This document shows positions 54,605 through 63,477 of a DNA stretch of 64,000 nt, in pieces (position 1 is the first letter of the stretch; each line of letters starts with the position of its first letter). The stretch covers positions 1 to 64,000 of the forward strand of contig CAJJAR010000001.1 in the NCBI GenBank assembly GCA_905182105.1, written 5' to 3'. Below the pieces are notes generated by a model that had not been told where the DNA came from, searched no databases, and saw nothing but the letters and a program-made list of their open reading frames with translations. Both the position numbers and the translations under genes were made by a program. Source of the DNA: an uncultured Paracoccaceae bacterium (GTDB lineage: Bacteria > Pseudomonadota > Alphaproteobacteria > Rhodobacterales > Rhodobacteraceae).

Positions 54605-54632
54605 AAACGGCCGCCCGTGGGAGCAGCCGTTT
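54605..54632 (+). terminator. Hairpin between convergent ferredoxin and aapP genes
   Basis: AAACGGC (54605-54611) pairs with GCCGTTT (54626-54632) around a 14-nt GC-rich loop. A/T runs flank both sides, so it can act in both directions. Confidence 0.65.
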
Positions 54633-54664
54633 CAATATCTCAAATACGCAAAATGCGCCGGACC

Positions 54665-55432
54665 TTAGTGACCCAAAATTTGGCTCAGGAATAATTGTGT
54701 CCGTGGGCTTTGTGGGTTGTTAAAGAACTCTTCCGGCTCGTTTTGCTCAACGATCTGACCTTCGTCCATAAAGATAACGCGGTTCGCAACCTGACGGGCA
54801 AAGCCCATCTCGTGCGTTACGCAAAGCATTGTCATGCCTTCTTCAGCCAGCTCGATCATGGTGTCGAGCACCTCTTTGATCATCTCAGGGTCAAGCGCAG
54901 ATGTTGGCTCATCAAACAACATGATGCGTGGTTGCATGCAAAGCGAACGGGCAATCGCCACACGCTGCTGTTGGCCACCAGACAGCTGACCTGGGAATTT
55001 ATTAGCTTGATCAGGAATTTTCACCTTCTCAAGGTAATGCATCGCCAGTTCTTCAGCTTCTTTCTTAGGTGTTTTACGAACCCAGATCGGTGCCAAAGTC
55101 AGGTTGTCCAAGATGCTAAGATGCGGGAACAAGTTAAAGTGCTGGAAGCACATGCCCACTTCTGAACGGATCTTGTCGATGTTCTTGAGGTCGGAAGACA
55201 GCAATGTGCCATCAACTTCGACTGAACCCTTTTGGTGCTCTTCCAGTGCGTTGATACAGCGGATCAGCGTGGATTTACCTGAGCCAGATGGCCCACAAAT
55301 TACAATACGCTCACCGCGTTGAACATTTAAGTCGATGTCGCGCAGCACGTGAAATGTACCGTACCACTTGTTCATATTTTGGATGCTAATCGCGACTTCA
55401 TCGGACACTTGCATTTTTGCTTGTTCAGCCAT
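54665..55432 (-). CDS. aapP: General L-amino-acid ABC transporter ATP-binding protein
   Basis: 255 residues of the polar-amino-acid-uptake class. Walker [12 protein letters not shown]-loop [13 protein letters not shown], signature [15 protein letters not shown], Walker [16 protein letters not shown]-loop [12 protein letters not shown]. It is 15 bp downstream of aapM and last of the aapJQMP cluster (also called bztABCD). Confidence 0.94.
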   Translation of the reverse strand: MAEQAKMQVSDEVAISIQNMNKWYGTFHVLRDIDLNVQRGERIVICGPSGSGKSTLIRCINALEEHQKGSVEVDGTLLSSDLKNIDKIRSEVGMCFQHFNLFPHLSILDNLTLAPIWVRKTPKKEAEELAMHYLEKVKIPDQANKFPGQLSGGQQQRVAIARSLCMQPRIMLFDEPTSALDPEMIKEVLDTMIELAEEGMTMLCVTHEMGFARQVANRVIFMDEGQIVEQNEPEEFFNNPQSPRTQLFLSQILGH

Positions 55433-55447
55433 GTTCTGGCCTCCTTA

Positions 55448-56746
55448 TCAGTGATCTGTCGCAAGACGGCGTTCTAGCCACTGCGAATATTGTGAAATGC
55501 CGTAACACACGACAAAGAAAAGAAGCGCTGCGAAGCTAAACAGCTCCCAGTAGACGCCGTTCCAATCCGTTGAGGCCAGGATTGGGCCACGGATCATACC
55601 AACCATATCGAACATCGAGATAACCGATACCAATGTGGTGTCTTTGAACAGCCCCACCGCAATGTTCACGATCCCTGGGATCGAAATCTTAAGCGCTTGT
55701 GGCAAGATGATCAGGCGTGTCGCTTGGGCGTAATCAAGGCCCAGAGAGTCAGCAGCCTCATATTGACCCTTTGGCAAAGCCGCCAAACCACCGCGGACAA
55801 CTTCCGCAATATAGGCCGCAGAGAACAAAGTGATCATAATCACAACGCGGATGAACAAATCAACTCCTGAACCTGGAGGGAAGAAGTACCCCAACATCAC
55901 GCTCGCTACGAACAGCAATGTGATCAACGGAACGCCACGAATGAACTCAATGAAGATCACGCAAACATATTTTATCAGTGGCATGGATGACTGACGACCC
56001 AACGCCAAGGCAATGCCCAAAGGCAATGACAAGGACACACAAGTAACACCCAGCATCATATTCAACATGAAACCACCCAAATCGCGGGAGGGCACTGTTT
56101 CTAGGTAACCAATGGAAAAGATTGCGCTGTCAGAGCCGATGACCTTGGAAAGAGACCAAATAACGGCTGCGGAAACAACGCCCGCTCCCATTGCCATTGC
56201 AAAGCTGGTTTTTTCCAACCGCACAAACACCATATAACCCACGATCAAACCAACAAGTGCTAGAATCGGATTAACGATAGGTCCGCCCCAGATCAGCCAG
56301 AATGCGATGAACGGGTATAGCCCTGTAAAGATCAACAACTTGCGCGGCAGATCAAAGAACAAGACCGGTGCAAAAGCAACAAACAGCATCGCGAACGCCA
56401 GCGCAGGACGCCAGTACATTTCGGTTGGGTATTTGAACCCAAACAGCAACTGGTTCCACCGCTCAGAAAGAACAGCAAAACAAGCGCCTGTTGTTCCGTC
56501 AAGAATTTCACGACATGCGGCCAATGTTGGCGCATCCCAAATTCCGTTTATAACCCATGGCATCGTATTCGAAAGGATCAAAAAGATCGCAACGAATGCC
56601 AGAACGGTTAGGATAGAATTCCCAACACCGTCAAACAGGTTGTCTTTAAGCCATTTAACCGGCCCTGCCGCATTAACTGGTGGAGCAGAAGCTGGTACGG
56701 ATTCCGTACGCACAAAGGCGACAGCATTGGCAGATGTATCTGACAT
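55448..56746 (-). CDS. aapM: General L-amino-acid ABC transporter permease AapM
   Basis: 432 residues, larger than usual amino-acid permeases because of extra N-terminal helices, typical of AapM. The EAA-type loop is GQYEAADSLGLDYAQATRLI near residue 335. About eight to ten membrane helices. It lies 3 bp after aapQ and forms the channel with it. Confidence 0.94.
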   Translation of the reverse strand: MSDTSANAVAFVRTESVPASAPPVNAAGPVKWLKDNLFDGVGNSILTVLAFVAIFLILSNTMPWVINGIWDAPTLAACREILDGTTGACFAVLSERWNQLLFGFKYPTEMYWRPALAFAMLFVAFAPVLFFDLPRKLLIFTGLYPFIAFWLIWGGPIVNPILALVGLIVGYMVFVRLEKTSFAMAMGAGVVSAAVIWSLSKVIGSDSAIFSIGYLETVPSRDLGGFMLNMMLGVTCVSLSLPLGIALALGRQSSMPLIKYVCVIFIEFIRGVPLITLLFVASVMLGYFFPPGSGVDLFIRVVIMITLFSAAYIAEVVRGGLAALPKGQYEAADSLGLDYAQATRLIILPQALKISIPGIVNIAVGLFKDTTLVSVISMFDMVGMIRGPILASTDWNGVYWELFSFAALLFFVVCYGISQYSQWLERRLATDH

Positions 56747-56749
56747 GGC

Positions 56750-57994
56750 TCAGCGCTCCTTTAGTTTGGTAGAGTTATTATAAAGGTTCGCAACCGCGGA
56801 GATGATCAACGAAATTATTAAGTAGAACAACATTAGCAACACGATACATTCAATTGCGCGACCAGTTTGGTTCAAAGTGATCCCGCCCAAGGTTGCGGTA
56901 ACGTCGGCATAGCCAACCAAAATCGCCAGCGATGAGTTTTTGGTGATGTTCAAGTATTGCGAAATCAACGGAGGAATGATGACGCGCAAAGCTTGTGGTA
57001 GAACAACAAGGCTCATGATGCGGTTGGGGCGAATGCCCAATGCGCTGGCAGCCTCGGTTTGTCCTTTAGACACCGCTTGAATACCTGCACGCACGTTTTC
57101 CGCGATGAAAGCCCCAGTGTAGATGGACAGGGCAAACCAGATTGCAATCAACGGCGCACCGATCTTGATGCCACCCTTGAAGTTAAAGCCTTTAAGTTCT
57201 GGAATTTCAAAGGCCAGGCCAGTGATAATGAAGAACGCTATTAGTGGTAAGAACCAAATCGCTAGGTTTGTCACGAGGGTCGCTGGGCGAACGCCTGTCG
57301 CTTCTTGGATGCGTGTGGCACGGCGCGTCACAGTGCGTCCACCGAAAAAAGAACAGATGAGAATTGCGATGGCAACAAGCCAACCAATACCAGCAGATAA
57401 GATACCCATCTCACCAAAAATACGTGAGAACTCTGGACCTGGGATGTAGACACCACGATTTGTGAAGGCTGAAATACCCAAGAACATTGCAGCTTCAGCA
57501 TCTTCACCGCGAAACGCACGTGGTGCCGGCATGACAACTGTCATGATGCCATAAATAATAAGGATCCAGATCAGAACTGGAATGTTACGGAAGATCTCGA
57601 CGTAGATCGACATCAGCTTGCTAACCAACCAGTTGTTAGACAGACGCAGTACACCCGCAAACACACCAAAGATGGTCGCCATGATACAGGCTAAAAACGC
57701 AACAAGTAACGTATTAAGAATACCTACGAACGCAGCTTTTAGATTGGTTGATTGGCTGGTGTATTCGATCAATCGCTGGTTAATGTCATATCCTGCGGGC
57801 GCACCCAAGAATGAGAAATCAATGTTCAAACCCAACCTTTGAAGGTTGGTGACCACATTGTTGGCAAGATAGAAAATTGCCAATGCAAGCAGTATAGCTG
57901 CGATTGCTTGCAAAGTAAGCGACCGGTAGCGGGTATCATTCAGCAGCATAGATAGCCTGAAGGAACCCTTCGGAGGGTCGGTTATAATTGTCAT
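56750..57994 (-). CDS. aapQ: General L-amino-acid ABC transporter permease AapQ
   Basis: 414 residues. About eight membrane helices. The periplasmic insert contains GAPAGYDINQRLIEYTSQS, characteristic of AapQ. The EAA loop is GQTEAASALGIRPNRIMSLV. The ATG at 57992-57994 (MTIITDPPKGSFRL) is chosen; the longer frame extends into the aapJ terminator. It is separated from aapJ by 136 bp. Confidence 0.93.
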   Translation of the reverse strand: MTIITDPPKGSFRLSMLLNDTRYRSLTLQAIAAILLALAIFYLANNVVTNLQRLGLNIDFSFLGAPAGYDINQRLIEYTSQSTNLKAAFVGILNTLLVAFLACIMATIFGVFAGVLRLSNNWLVSKLMSIYVEIFRNIPVLIWILIIYGIMTVVMPAPRAFRGEDAEAAMFLGISAFTNRGVYIPGPEFSRIFGEMGILSAGIGWLVAIAILICSFFGGRTVTRRATRIQEATGVRPATLVTNLAIWFLPLIAFFIITGLAFEIPELKGFNFKGGIKIGAPLIAIWFALSIYTGAFIAENVRAGIQAVSKGQTEAASALGIRPNRIMSLVVLPQALRVIIPPLISQYLNITKNSSLAILVGYADVTATLGGITLNQTGRAIECIVLLMLFYLIISLIISAVANLYNNSTKLKER

Positions 57995-58089
57995 GAAGTG
58001 GTTCCCCGCGTTCCAGCCTGCGCTTAATGCGGCGTCTATGCGCCAAAGGCCGAAGATTGGTCGTATATATTTCAGGTATGAAAAAGTGA

Positions 58090-58118
58090 AAAGGGCGCAG
58101 GAAAATCCCGCGCCCTTT
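58090..58118 (-). terminator. Attenuating hairpin between aapJ and aapQ
   Basis: AAAGGGCGC (58090-58098) pairs perfectly with GCGCCCTTT (58110-58118), 11-nt loop, with a T-rich stretch following on the minus strand. Its position 13 bp past the aapJ stop suggests partial termination so that the binding protein is made in excess of the permeases. Confidence 0.8.
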
Positions 58119-58130
58119 GACTGGATTAGC

Positions 58131-59147
58131 TTAACGGAATGGTGGGCTGTAAATAAGGCCACCATCTGTCCACTGAGCGTTCAAGCCACGTGCTAGACCG
58201 ATCGGTGTTGATTCCCCAATGTTAGCTTCGAAAACTTCGCCATAATTGCCAGAAACTGCAATTGCGTCGTTTGCCCAAGTAGCAGACAGACCCAACATTT
58301 CGCCCAAAGTACCTTCAGTACCTAACAGACGATTGATCTCTGGGTTGTTTGTACCAGCTGACATCTCCGCAAGATTTGCAGATGTGACACCCAGCTCTTC
58401 AGCTGTGATCAAAGCGTTTAAAGTCCAACGAACAATGTCGCCCCACTCGTTGTCGCCGTGACGTACCAATGGGCCGAGTGGCTCTTTGGATACGATTTCT
58501 GGCAATAGAACATGGTCTTGTGGATTTTCGAATGTTGCACGCGTTGCAGCCAAACCAGATGCGTCAGTTGTGAACACGTCACATGCGCCTGCAAGGTACT
58601 GCTGTTGTGCTTCAGCATTTGTTTCGATTGGCACTGGCTCATAGGAGATGTTGTTGGCGCGGAAGAAGTCGGCCAAGTTCAGCTCAGTAGTTGTACCAGT
58701 TTGGATACAGACAGTCGCACCGTCTAGATCTTTAGCAGATGCAACACCCAACTCTTTTGGTGCCATGAAGCCTTGGCCGTCGTAGTAGTTTACGCCAACG
58801 AAAGTGAACTTCAGGTCAACATCGCGAGACAATGTCCATGTTGTGTTACGTGCCAACATGTCGATTTCGCCAGAAGCAAGCGCTGTGAAGCGTGTCTTGC
58901 CAGTTGTTGGGACGAATTCAACAGCATTGCCATCACCAAGAACAGCCGCGGCTACAGCGCGACATACAGCAACGTCAAAGCCTTTCCATTCGCCGTTCGC
59001 ATCTGGAGCAGCAAAGCCAACCAGACCAGTAGTCACACCACAGTTCAGCTTGCCACGTGCTTGCACGTCTTCAAGCGTACCAGCAGCTGCTGCGCCAGCC
59101 GCAAGGCTTGCTACAGTCATCGCGCCAAATAATACGGATTTATTCAT
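58131..59147 (-). CDS. aapJ: General L-amino-acid ABC transporter substrate-binding protein
   Basis: 338 residues. A signal peptide (MNKSVLFGAMTVASLAAGAA, cleavage near residue 22) then a periplasmic family-3 binding protein: GKLNCGVTTGLVGFAAPDAN, WKGFDVAVCRAVAAAVLGD, RNTTWTLSRDVDLKF and CIQTGTTTELNLADFF. Together with Q, M and P it imports a broad range of L-amino acids. The ATG at 59145-59147 gives the expected signal peptide and has GAGG upstream. Confidence 0.94.
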   Translation of the reverse strand: MNKSVLFGAMTVASLAAGAAAAGTLEDVQARGKLNCGVTTGLVGFAAPDANGEWKGFDVAVCRAVAAAVLGDGNAVEFVPTTGKTRFTALASGEIDMLARNTTWTLSRDVDLKFTFVGVNYYDGQGFMAPKELGVASAKDLDGATVCIQTGTTTELNLADFFRANNISYEPVPIETNAEAQQQYLAGACDVFTTDASGLAATRATFENPQDHVLLPEIVSKEPLGPLVRHGDNEWGDIVRWTLNALITAEELGVTSANLAEMSAGTNNPEINRLLGTEGTLGEMLGLSATWANDAIAVSGNYGEVFEANIGESTPIGLARGLNAQWTDGGLIYSPPFR

Positions 59148-59306
59148 TTTTACCTCTTCCTGATTTTCCACCACATGTTTGGATGGTTGTCGATGCATTT
59201 AACATCGTAGATGATCTAGCCGAACAAGTTCAGCCAGTGTTGGACAGTTTGCTCGGAATTTTGCTTTGGCGTCAAGGGTCAGTTGGTCCTAAACGGCCCT
59301 AAATTC

Positions 59307-60056
59307 TCAAGTTTGAACAAAACCGCTATTGGTGTCCTTGCGACAAGCAATCTGTGAAGCGTCAAAAAACCGCTTTGCATGCCAAAACGCGACCTTTTTC
59401 ACGTCAGACAACGCCTGAGCCTCTTCATCTGGCCCCCACTGTTCTTCCTGCCAAAGCTCATCGAGACGCGACTTATTCCACAACTCATCTACGGGCTCAT
59501 AACCGTATGCGGTCGCAAAACCAAGAATCAGTGAGCCAGATAAGCTAACAAGATCGTGAAAAGCGGCTAACTCATAGGCGGTCAGTGCATGGGTTCTATC
59601 ACTTAATAGTTTGAGCGGTTTTTCGTCCTGTGGTAAGTGCATAATCCCTTGGCGCGTCATTAGTGTTGCGTCCAGTTCAGACGCCGCCCAAGCAAGGACA
59701 GGATCCCATTTCTCAGACTGACGTTCAACCAACTCGATCGGGTCAGTCGCACGGTAGCATAGCAAATCCGCGTCACCATAGGCTGCCAGCATGTCAGCAA
59801 CTTCACCGTGCTGGATCATTACCTTATCGATAGACGCATTGGCTGAGCGCGTGAACGGCATCAGGTTCGGGTTCACAACGCCTTCTTGCGCGTCCCATTC
59901 TGCAGCAATGGCATCTGCCAATACTTTGGTGGGAACATTCAGCGGTGCTTTGGCTGGTGTCTTCACACCACGGCCATCCAGTTGGACAGCAAAACCACCA
60001 TCAACTTCGGCTACACCAACATTTGTCCAGAACCGTTTTTGCTTCCAGTCACTCAT
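59307..60056 (-). CDS. ATP12-family chaperone
   Basis: 249 residues. ATP12 homologue: FWTNVGVAEVDGGFAVQLDGR and PLNVPTKVLADAIAAEWDAQ in the N-terminal part, DLLCYRATDPIELVERQ and a central HALTAYELAAFHDLVSLSGS later. In mitochondria Atp12 binds F1-alpha before F1 assembly; alphaproteobacterial members are assumed to help ATP synthase assembly. It overlaps the HAD gene by 4 bp. Confidence 0.92.
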   Translation of the reverse strand: MSDWKQKRFWTNVGVAEVDGGFAVQLDGRGVKTPAKAPLNVPTKVLADAIAAEWDAQEGVVNPNLMPFTRSANASIDKVMIQHGEVADMLAAYGDADLLCYRATDPIELVERQSEKWDPVLAWAASELDATLMTRQGIMHLPQDEKPLKLLSDRTHALTAYELAAFHDLVSLSGSLILGFATAYGYEPVDELWNKSRLDELWQEEQWGPDEEAQALSDVKKVAFWHAKRFFDASQIACRKDTNSGFVQT

Positions 60057-60736
60057 GCGTCTTCACTCCACATCTCAGTCAAGGCCGTCTCGAGCTGGTC
60101 AAACCTATCAACCAACCGCGTCGCGGCCTGTAATTTCTTAGAGGTATGATATCCCCAGTTCACGCCGATCGAACGCATTCCAGCACTGGCAGCCATATCC
60201 ATATCAAAACTGGTGTCACCGATCATAATCGCATCCGCCGCGTCAACACCCGCCTCTGCCATTGCCGTATGCAACATGGCGGGATGAGGTTTAGATGGAT
60301 GAAAATCAGCAACCTGTTGGGTCACAAATAGCCCCTCAAGGCCATGGCCCTCGATCAACTTATCCAAACCACGTTTGGATTTACCCGTCGCCACGCCCAA
60401 CAATACATCAGGCATTGCGTTAAGGTTATGCAAGCAGTCAAGCGCACCCTCATAAAGCGGCGAAGACGCCACTGTCCCAGCAATGCGGCGCTGGGTCATG
60501 TAGGCGTCTTTGTAAGCTTGGATCAGCTGGGCATGATCAGCCTGCGTCAAATTCGGCGAAAGTTTCGGCATCAACACATCCAACGAAAGACCGACGAGTC
60601 CCAACACGTCAGCACGCGCCGGTTCCGGTTGATCCATCCCTGCGAAGGCTGCGTTCATGCAACTGACAATATCCGTTTGGCTATCCACCAGCGTGCCATC
60701 AACATCGAACACAACCAATCGCAAACGATCACTCAT
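60053..60736 (-). CDS. HAD-family hydrolase (phosphoglycolate phosphatase-like)
   Basis: 227 residues. Motif I is VVFDVDGTLVDSQTD with the nucleophile Asp; motif II is GVATGKSKRG; motif III/IV is MIGDTSFDMDMAASAGM. A helical cap domain lies in between. It could hydrolyse phosphoglycolate or another small phosphoester. It directly follows the pseudouridine synthase gene (stop and start adjacent) and overlaps ATP12. Confidence 0.88.
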   Translation of the reverse strand: MSDRLRLVVFDVDGTLVDSQTDIVSCMNAAFAGMDQPEPARADVLGLVGLSLDVLMPKLSPNLTQADHAQLIQAYKDAYMTQRRIAGTVASSPLYEGALDCLHNLNAMPDVLLGVATGKSKRGLDKLIEGHGLEGLFVTQQVADFHPSKPHPAMLHTAMAEAGVDAADAIMIGDTSFDMDMAASAGMRSIGVNWGYHTSKKLQAATRLVDRFDQLETALTEMWSEDA

Positions 60737-61777
60737 TTAAATATTCTCAAACGGATCTTCTGATGCCAGATCATTGGTCCAGCCAAAGGTATCCCAGCTA
60801 TTTTTCATATGTTCGGGTAATTCAGCCGTCACCTTGATCTCTTTACGTGTTATCGGGTGTTCAAAACGCATGTGACGGGCATGTAGGTGCAACTTTTTAG
60901 ATATCACACCACCCAACTGGGCACCCCAACCATCACCCATGTTCTCTTGACCAGAGCCGCCGTATTTGCCATCACCGATGATCGGATGCCCAATCTCAGC
61001 CATGTGTGCACGCAACTGGTGCGTACGACCTGTCAGGGGTTCCATCGCAACCCATGCAGCACGGGATGCCACACGGTACAGCGTTGCATAAAGCGTGCTG
61101 GCACGTTTCGCGCCAACGGTTTTGTCGACATCGCGCGGATGCACGGCAATCATCTTTTCGCCTTCACCGCTTCCGCCACGACCACCAGCTTTTACCAAGC
61201 CGTACTTCACTTCGCCAACATAGGGTGTTGGAACACCAGCAACCAAGGCCCAGTAAATCTTGCGGGTTTCACGGTGACGCAATGATGCAGTCAAAGACTG
61301 AGCCGCAGTGCGGGTACGCGCCAACAAAAGAACACCAGAGGTGTCCTTATCCAAACGGTGTACCAGACGTGGCTTTTCATCCATGTCAAATTTCAACGCT
61401 TCACACATCCCGTCAACGTGACGGGTGTGGCCTGTGCCACCTTGCGTCGCAAGGCCTGCAGGTTTGTTGATCGCCATGACCTGGTCATCTTTATAGATTA
61501 CACAGGCTTGGATCATCTTGCGGTCTGCATCAGACACGCGGGTCTTGGCCTCTGGGGGCGGTGCCTGATTGTCAGGCAATGGCGGTATGCGCACTGACTG
61601 ACCAACTTCGACGCGGGTGACAGGCTTTACGCGCCCACCATCCAAACGCAAATCACCCTTGCGGCACATCTTTTGAACCAGCCCCTGCGGAATATGGGGA
61701 AAGCGCTTCTTGAACCAGCGATCTAGGCGTTGATCGCCCTCGTCTTCGCCAACGATTACGGTTTGAACACGGCTCAT
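60737..61777 (-). CDS. rluC: RluC/RluD-family 23S rRNA pseudouridine synthase
   Basis: 346 residues. An S4 RNA-binding domain (GDQRLDRWFKKRFPHIPQGL) is followed by the catalytic domain with the Asp in PRLVHRLDKDTSGVLLLART and later PLTGRTHQLRAHMAEIGHP. The ATG at 61775-61777 overlaps crcB and has a strong AAAGGAGG upstream. RluC versus another RluA-class site cannot be decided fully, but RluC is the best match by length and N-terminus. Confidence 0.9.
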   Translation of the reverse strand: MSRVQTVIVGEDEGDQRLDRWFKKRFPHIPQGLVQKMCRKGDLRLDGGRVKPVTRVEVGQSVRIPPLPDNQAPPPEAKTRVSDADRKMIQACVIYKDDQVMAINKPAGLATQGGTGHTRHVDGMCEALKFDMDEKPRLVHRLDKDTSGVLLLARTRTAAQSLTASLRHRETRKIYWALVAGVPTPYVGEVKYGLVKAGGRGGSGEGEKMIAVHPRDVDKTVGAKRASTLYATLYRVASRAAWVAMEPLTGRTHQLRAHMAEIGHPIIGDGKYGGSGQENMGDGWGAQLGGVISKKLHLHARHMRFEHPITRKEIKVTAELPEHMKNSWDTFGWTNDLASEDPFENI

Positions 61778-62133
61778 GCCGTACCTCCTTTGATGAGCCA
61801 AAGGCCCACAAAACATGCGATCAGGGACAATACCACTGACGCCAATACATATACCCCAGCCATCCCGATCCGCCCGTCTTGCATCAAGCGCAGGGTATCA
61901 AGAGAAAAGGCTGAAAAAGTCGTGAAACCACCCAAGACACCTGTCATCAACAGGGGCATCAGGTAGGGAATTTCTTTCTCCGCTAACCCAGCCCACAACA
62001 GGCCAATCGCGAATGAACCGATGACATTGGCGGCCAGCGTGCCCATGGGAAAGGCAACTGCCAACCCCACAAGGTATCGCAGGCTTGCGCCCACGGCCCC
62101 ACCAAGGGCCACAAAGATCATCGTTTTCATCAT
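61774..62133 (-). CDS. crcB: Fluoride efflux channel CrcB/Fluc
   Basis: 119 residues, four membrane helices. Family features: GGAVGASLRYLVG, the Asn in GTLAANVIGSFAIGLLW and TGVLGGFTTFSAFS. It expels fluoride as a dual-topology dimer. Two adjacent ATGs can serve as start. No fluoride riboswitch is visible upstream; it is embedded in a run with rarA and rluC. Confidence 0.94.
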   Translation of the reverse strand: MMKTMIFVALGGAVGASLRYLVGLAVAFPMGTLAANVIGSFAIGLLWAGLAEKEIPYLMPLLMTGVLGGFTTFSAFSLDTLRLMQDGRIGMAGVYVLASVVLSLIACFVGLWLIKGGTA

Positions 62134-62175
62134 CAGGGGTCTGTCGCGCTTACCGCGCCACTTGTCAACCTTGCG

Positions 62176-63477
62176 TCACTGTTCGCGCTTGGCCCGCAAC
62201 TTTGCGAAATAGTCGACGCGCTTCTTCAACTCGCGCTCGTGGCCACGTTCGACAGGCACATAAAACTCAGGCCTGTGCATCGTGTCAGGGAAGTAGTTCT
62301 GCCCTGAAAACCCATCTTCCGCATCATGATCATATGCATAACCCACACCGTATCCCTGATCTTTCATCAAAGATGTAGCACCGTTTAAGATGTGCTTGGG
62401 TGGTGGTTCTGAACCCGTTTGTTTGGCGGCGTTGCGCGCTGCTTTATAAGCCACGTAGGTCGCGTTGGATTTAGGGGCCAGTGCCAGATAGGCCACAGCC
62501 TGAGCCAAAGCCAGCTCCCCTTCAGGGCTGCCAAGACGCTCATAGATTTCCCAACTCTGCAGGCACACACCTTGGGCCTGCGGGTCGGCTAACCCGATGT
62601 CCTCAACAGCCATGCGTGTGATGCGGCGCGCTAAGAAACGTGGATTTTCGCCGCCCTCAAGCATACGCGCGAACCAATAAAGCGCCGCATCAGGATCAGA
62701 GCCGCGCACTGACTTATGCAGGGCGCTGATCAAGTTGTAATGTGAGTCACCACTTTTGTCGTATTGCGCAGCGCGGCGCATCAGCCGTGTAGATAATGTG
62801 GCCTTGTCAAACTTCGTGTCTGTTTCCCACGCTGCAACCTGTTCGATCAGATTCAACAACGTCCGCCCATCACCATCAGCCATCTCAAGCAGTGCTCCAC
62901 GCGCAGGTTGATCCAAAGGCAGTTGGCATTCTAACTCTTGCTCTGCCCGTTGGGCCAACAGCTCAAGATCAACGAGATCGAGGCGTTCTAACACCAACAC
63001 TTGAGACCGCGACAGAACCGCAGCATTCAACTCGAACGATGGGTTTTCCGTCGTTGCACCCACCAACAGGATCGTGCCGTCTTCCATGTGTGGAAGGAAC
63101 CCGTCTTGCTGTGCTTTGTTAAAGCGGTGGATTTCATCCACGAACAACAGGGTCCCCTGCCCATTTTGGTGGCGAATACGTGCGGCTTCAAATATCTTCT
63201 TCAGGTCAGGCACACCGGTAAAGATTGCCGAGATTTGGACAAAATGTAGATCGGTTTCGTTGGCTAACAAACGCGCAATTGTTGTTTTTCCAACACCCGG
63301 AGGACCCCAAAAAATGAGGGAGGTTAATGCGCCAGCACCCAGCATGACTGTGAGCGGCGCATCTGCGCCCAACACCTGAGACTGACCAATCACTTCACCC
63401 AAAACTTTGGGGCGCAAGCGATCTGCCAAGGGTCGCGGCATGTTTACGACTGGGGGTGCACCAAATAAATCAGCCAC
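62176..63477 (-). CDS. rarA: Replication-associated recombination protein RarA (MgsA)
   Basis: 433 residues. An AAA+ ATPase: FWGPPGVGKTTIARLLANE (Walker A), LLFVDEIHRFNKAQQDGFLP (Walker B), GATTENPSFELN (sensor 1), then the helical tetramerisation domain with HKSVRGSDPDAALYWFARML and GYAYDHDAEDGFSGQNYFPD. It acts at stalled forks. The start is a GTG at 63475-63477 that touches the stop of the protease gene. Confidence 0.93.
   Translation of the reverse strand: MADLFGAPPVVNMPRPLADRLRPKVLGEVIGQSQVLGADAPLTVMLGAGALTSLIFWGPPGVGKTTIARLLANETDLHFVQISAIFTGVPDLKKIFEAARIRHQNGQGTLLFVDEIHRFNKAQQDGFLPHMEDGTILLVGATTENPSFELNAAVLSRSQVLVLERLDLVDLELLAQRAEQELECQLPLDQPARGALLEMADGDGRTLLNLIEQVAAWETDTKFDKATLSTRLMRRAAQYDKSGDSHYNLISALHKSVRGSDPDAALYWFARMLEGGENPRFLARRITRMAVEDIGLADPQAQGVCLQSWEIYERLGSPEGELALAQAVAYLALAPKSNATYVAYKAARNAAKQTGSEPPPKHILNGATSLMKDQGYGVGYAYDHDAEDGFSGQNYFPDTMHRPEFYVPVERGHERELKKRVDYFAKLRAKREQ

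Noticed and set aside
61774-62175. Fluoride riboswitch before crcB
   Set aside because: Only about 42 bp separate rarA and crcB and no riboswitch-like fold is visible.
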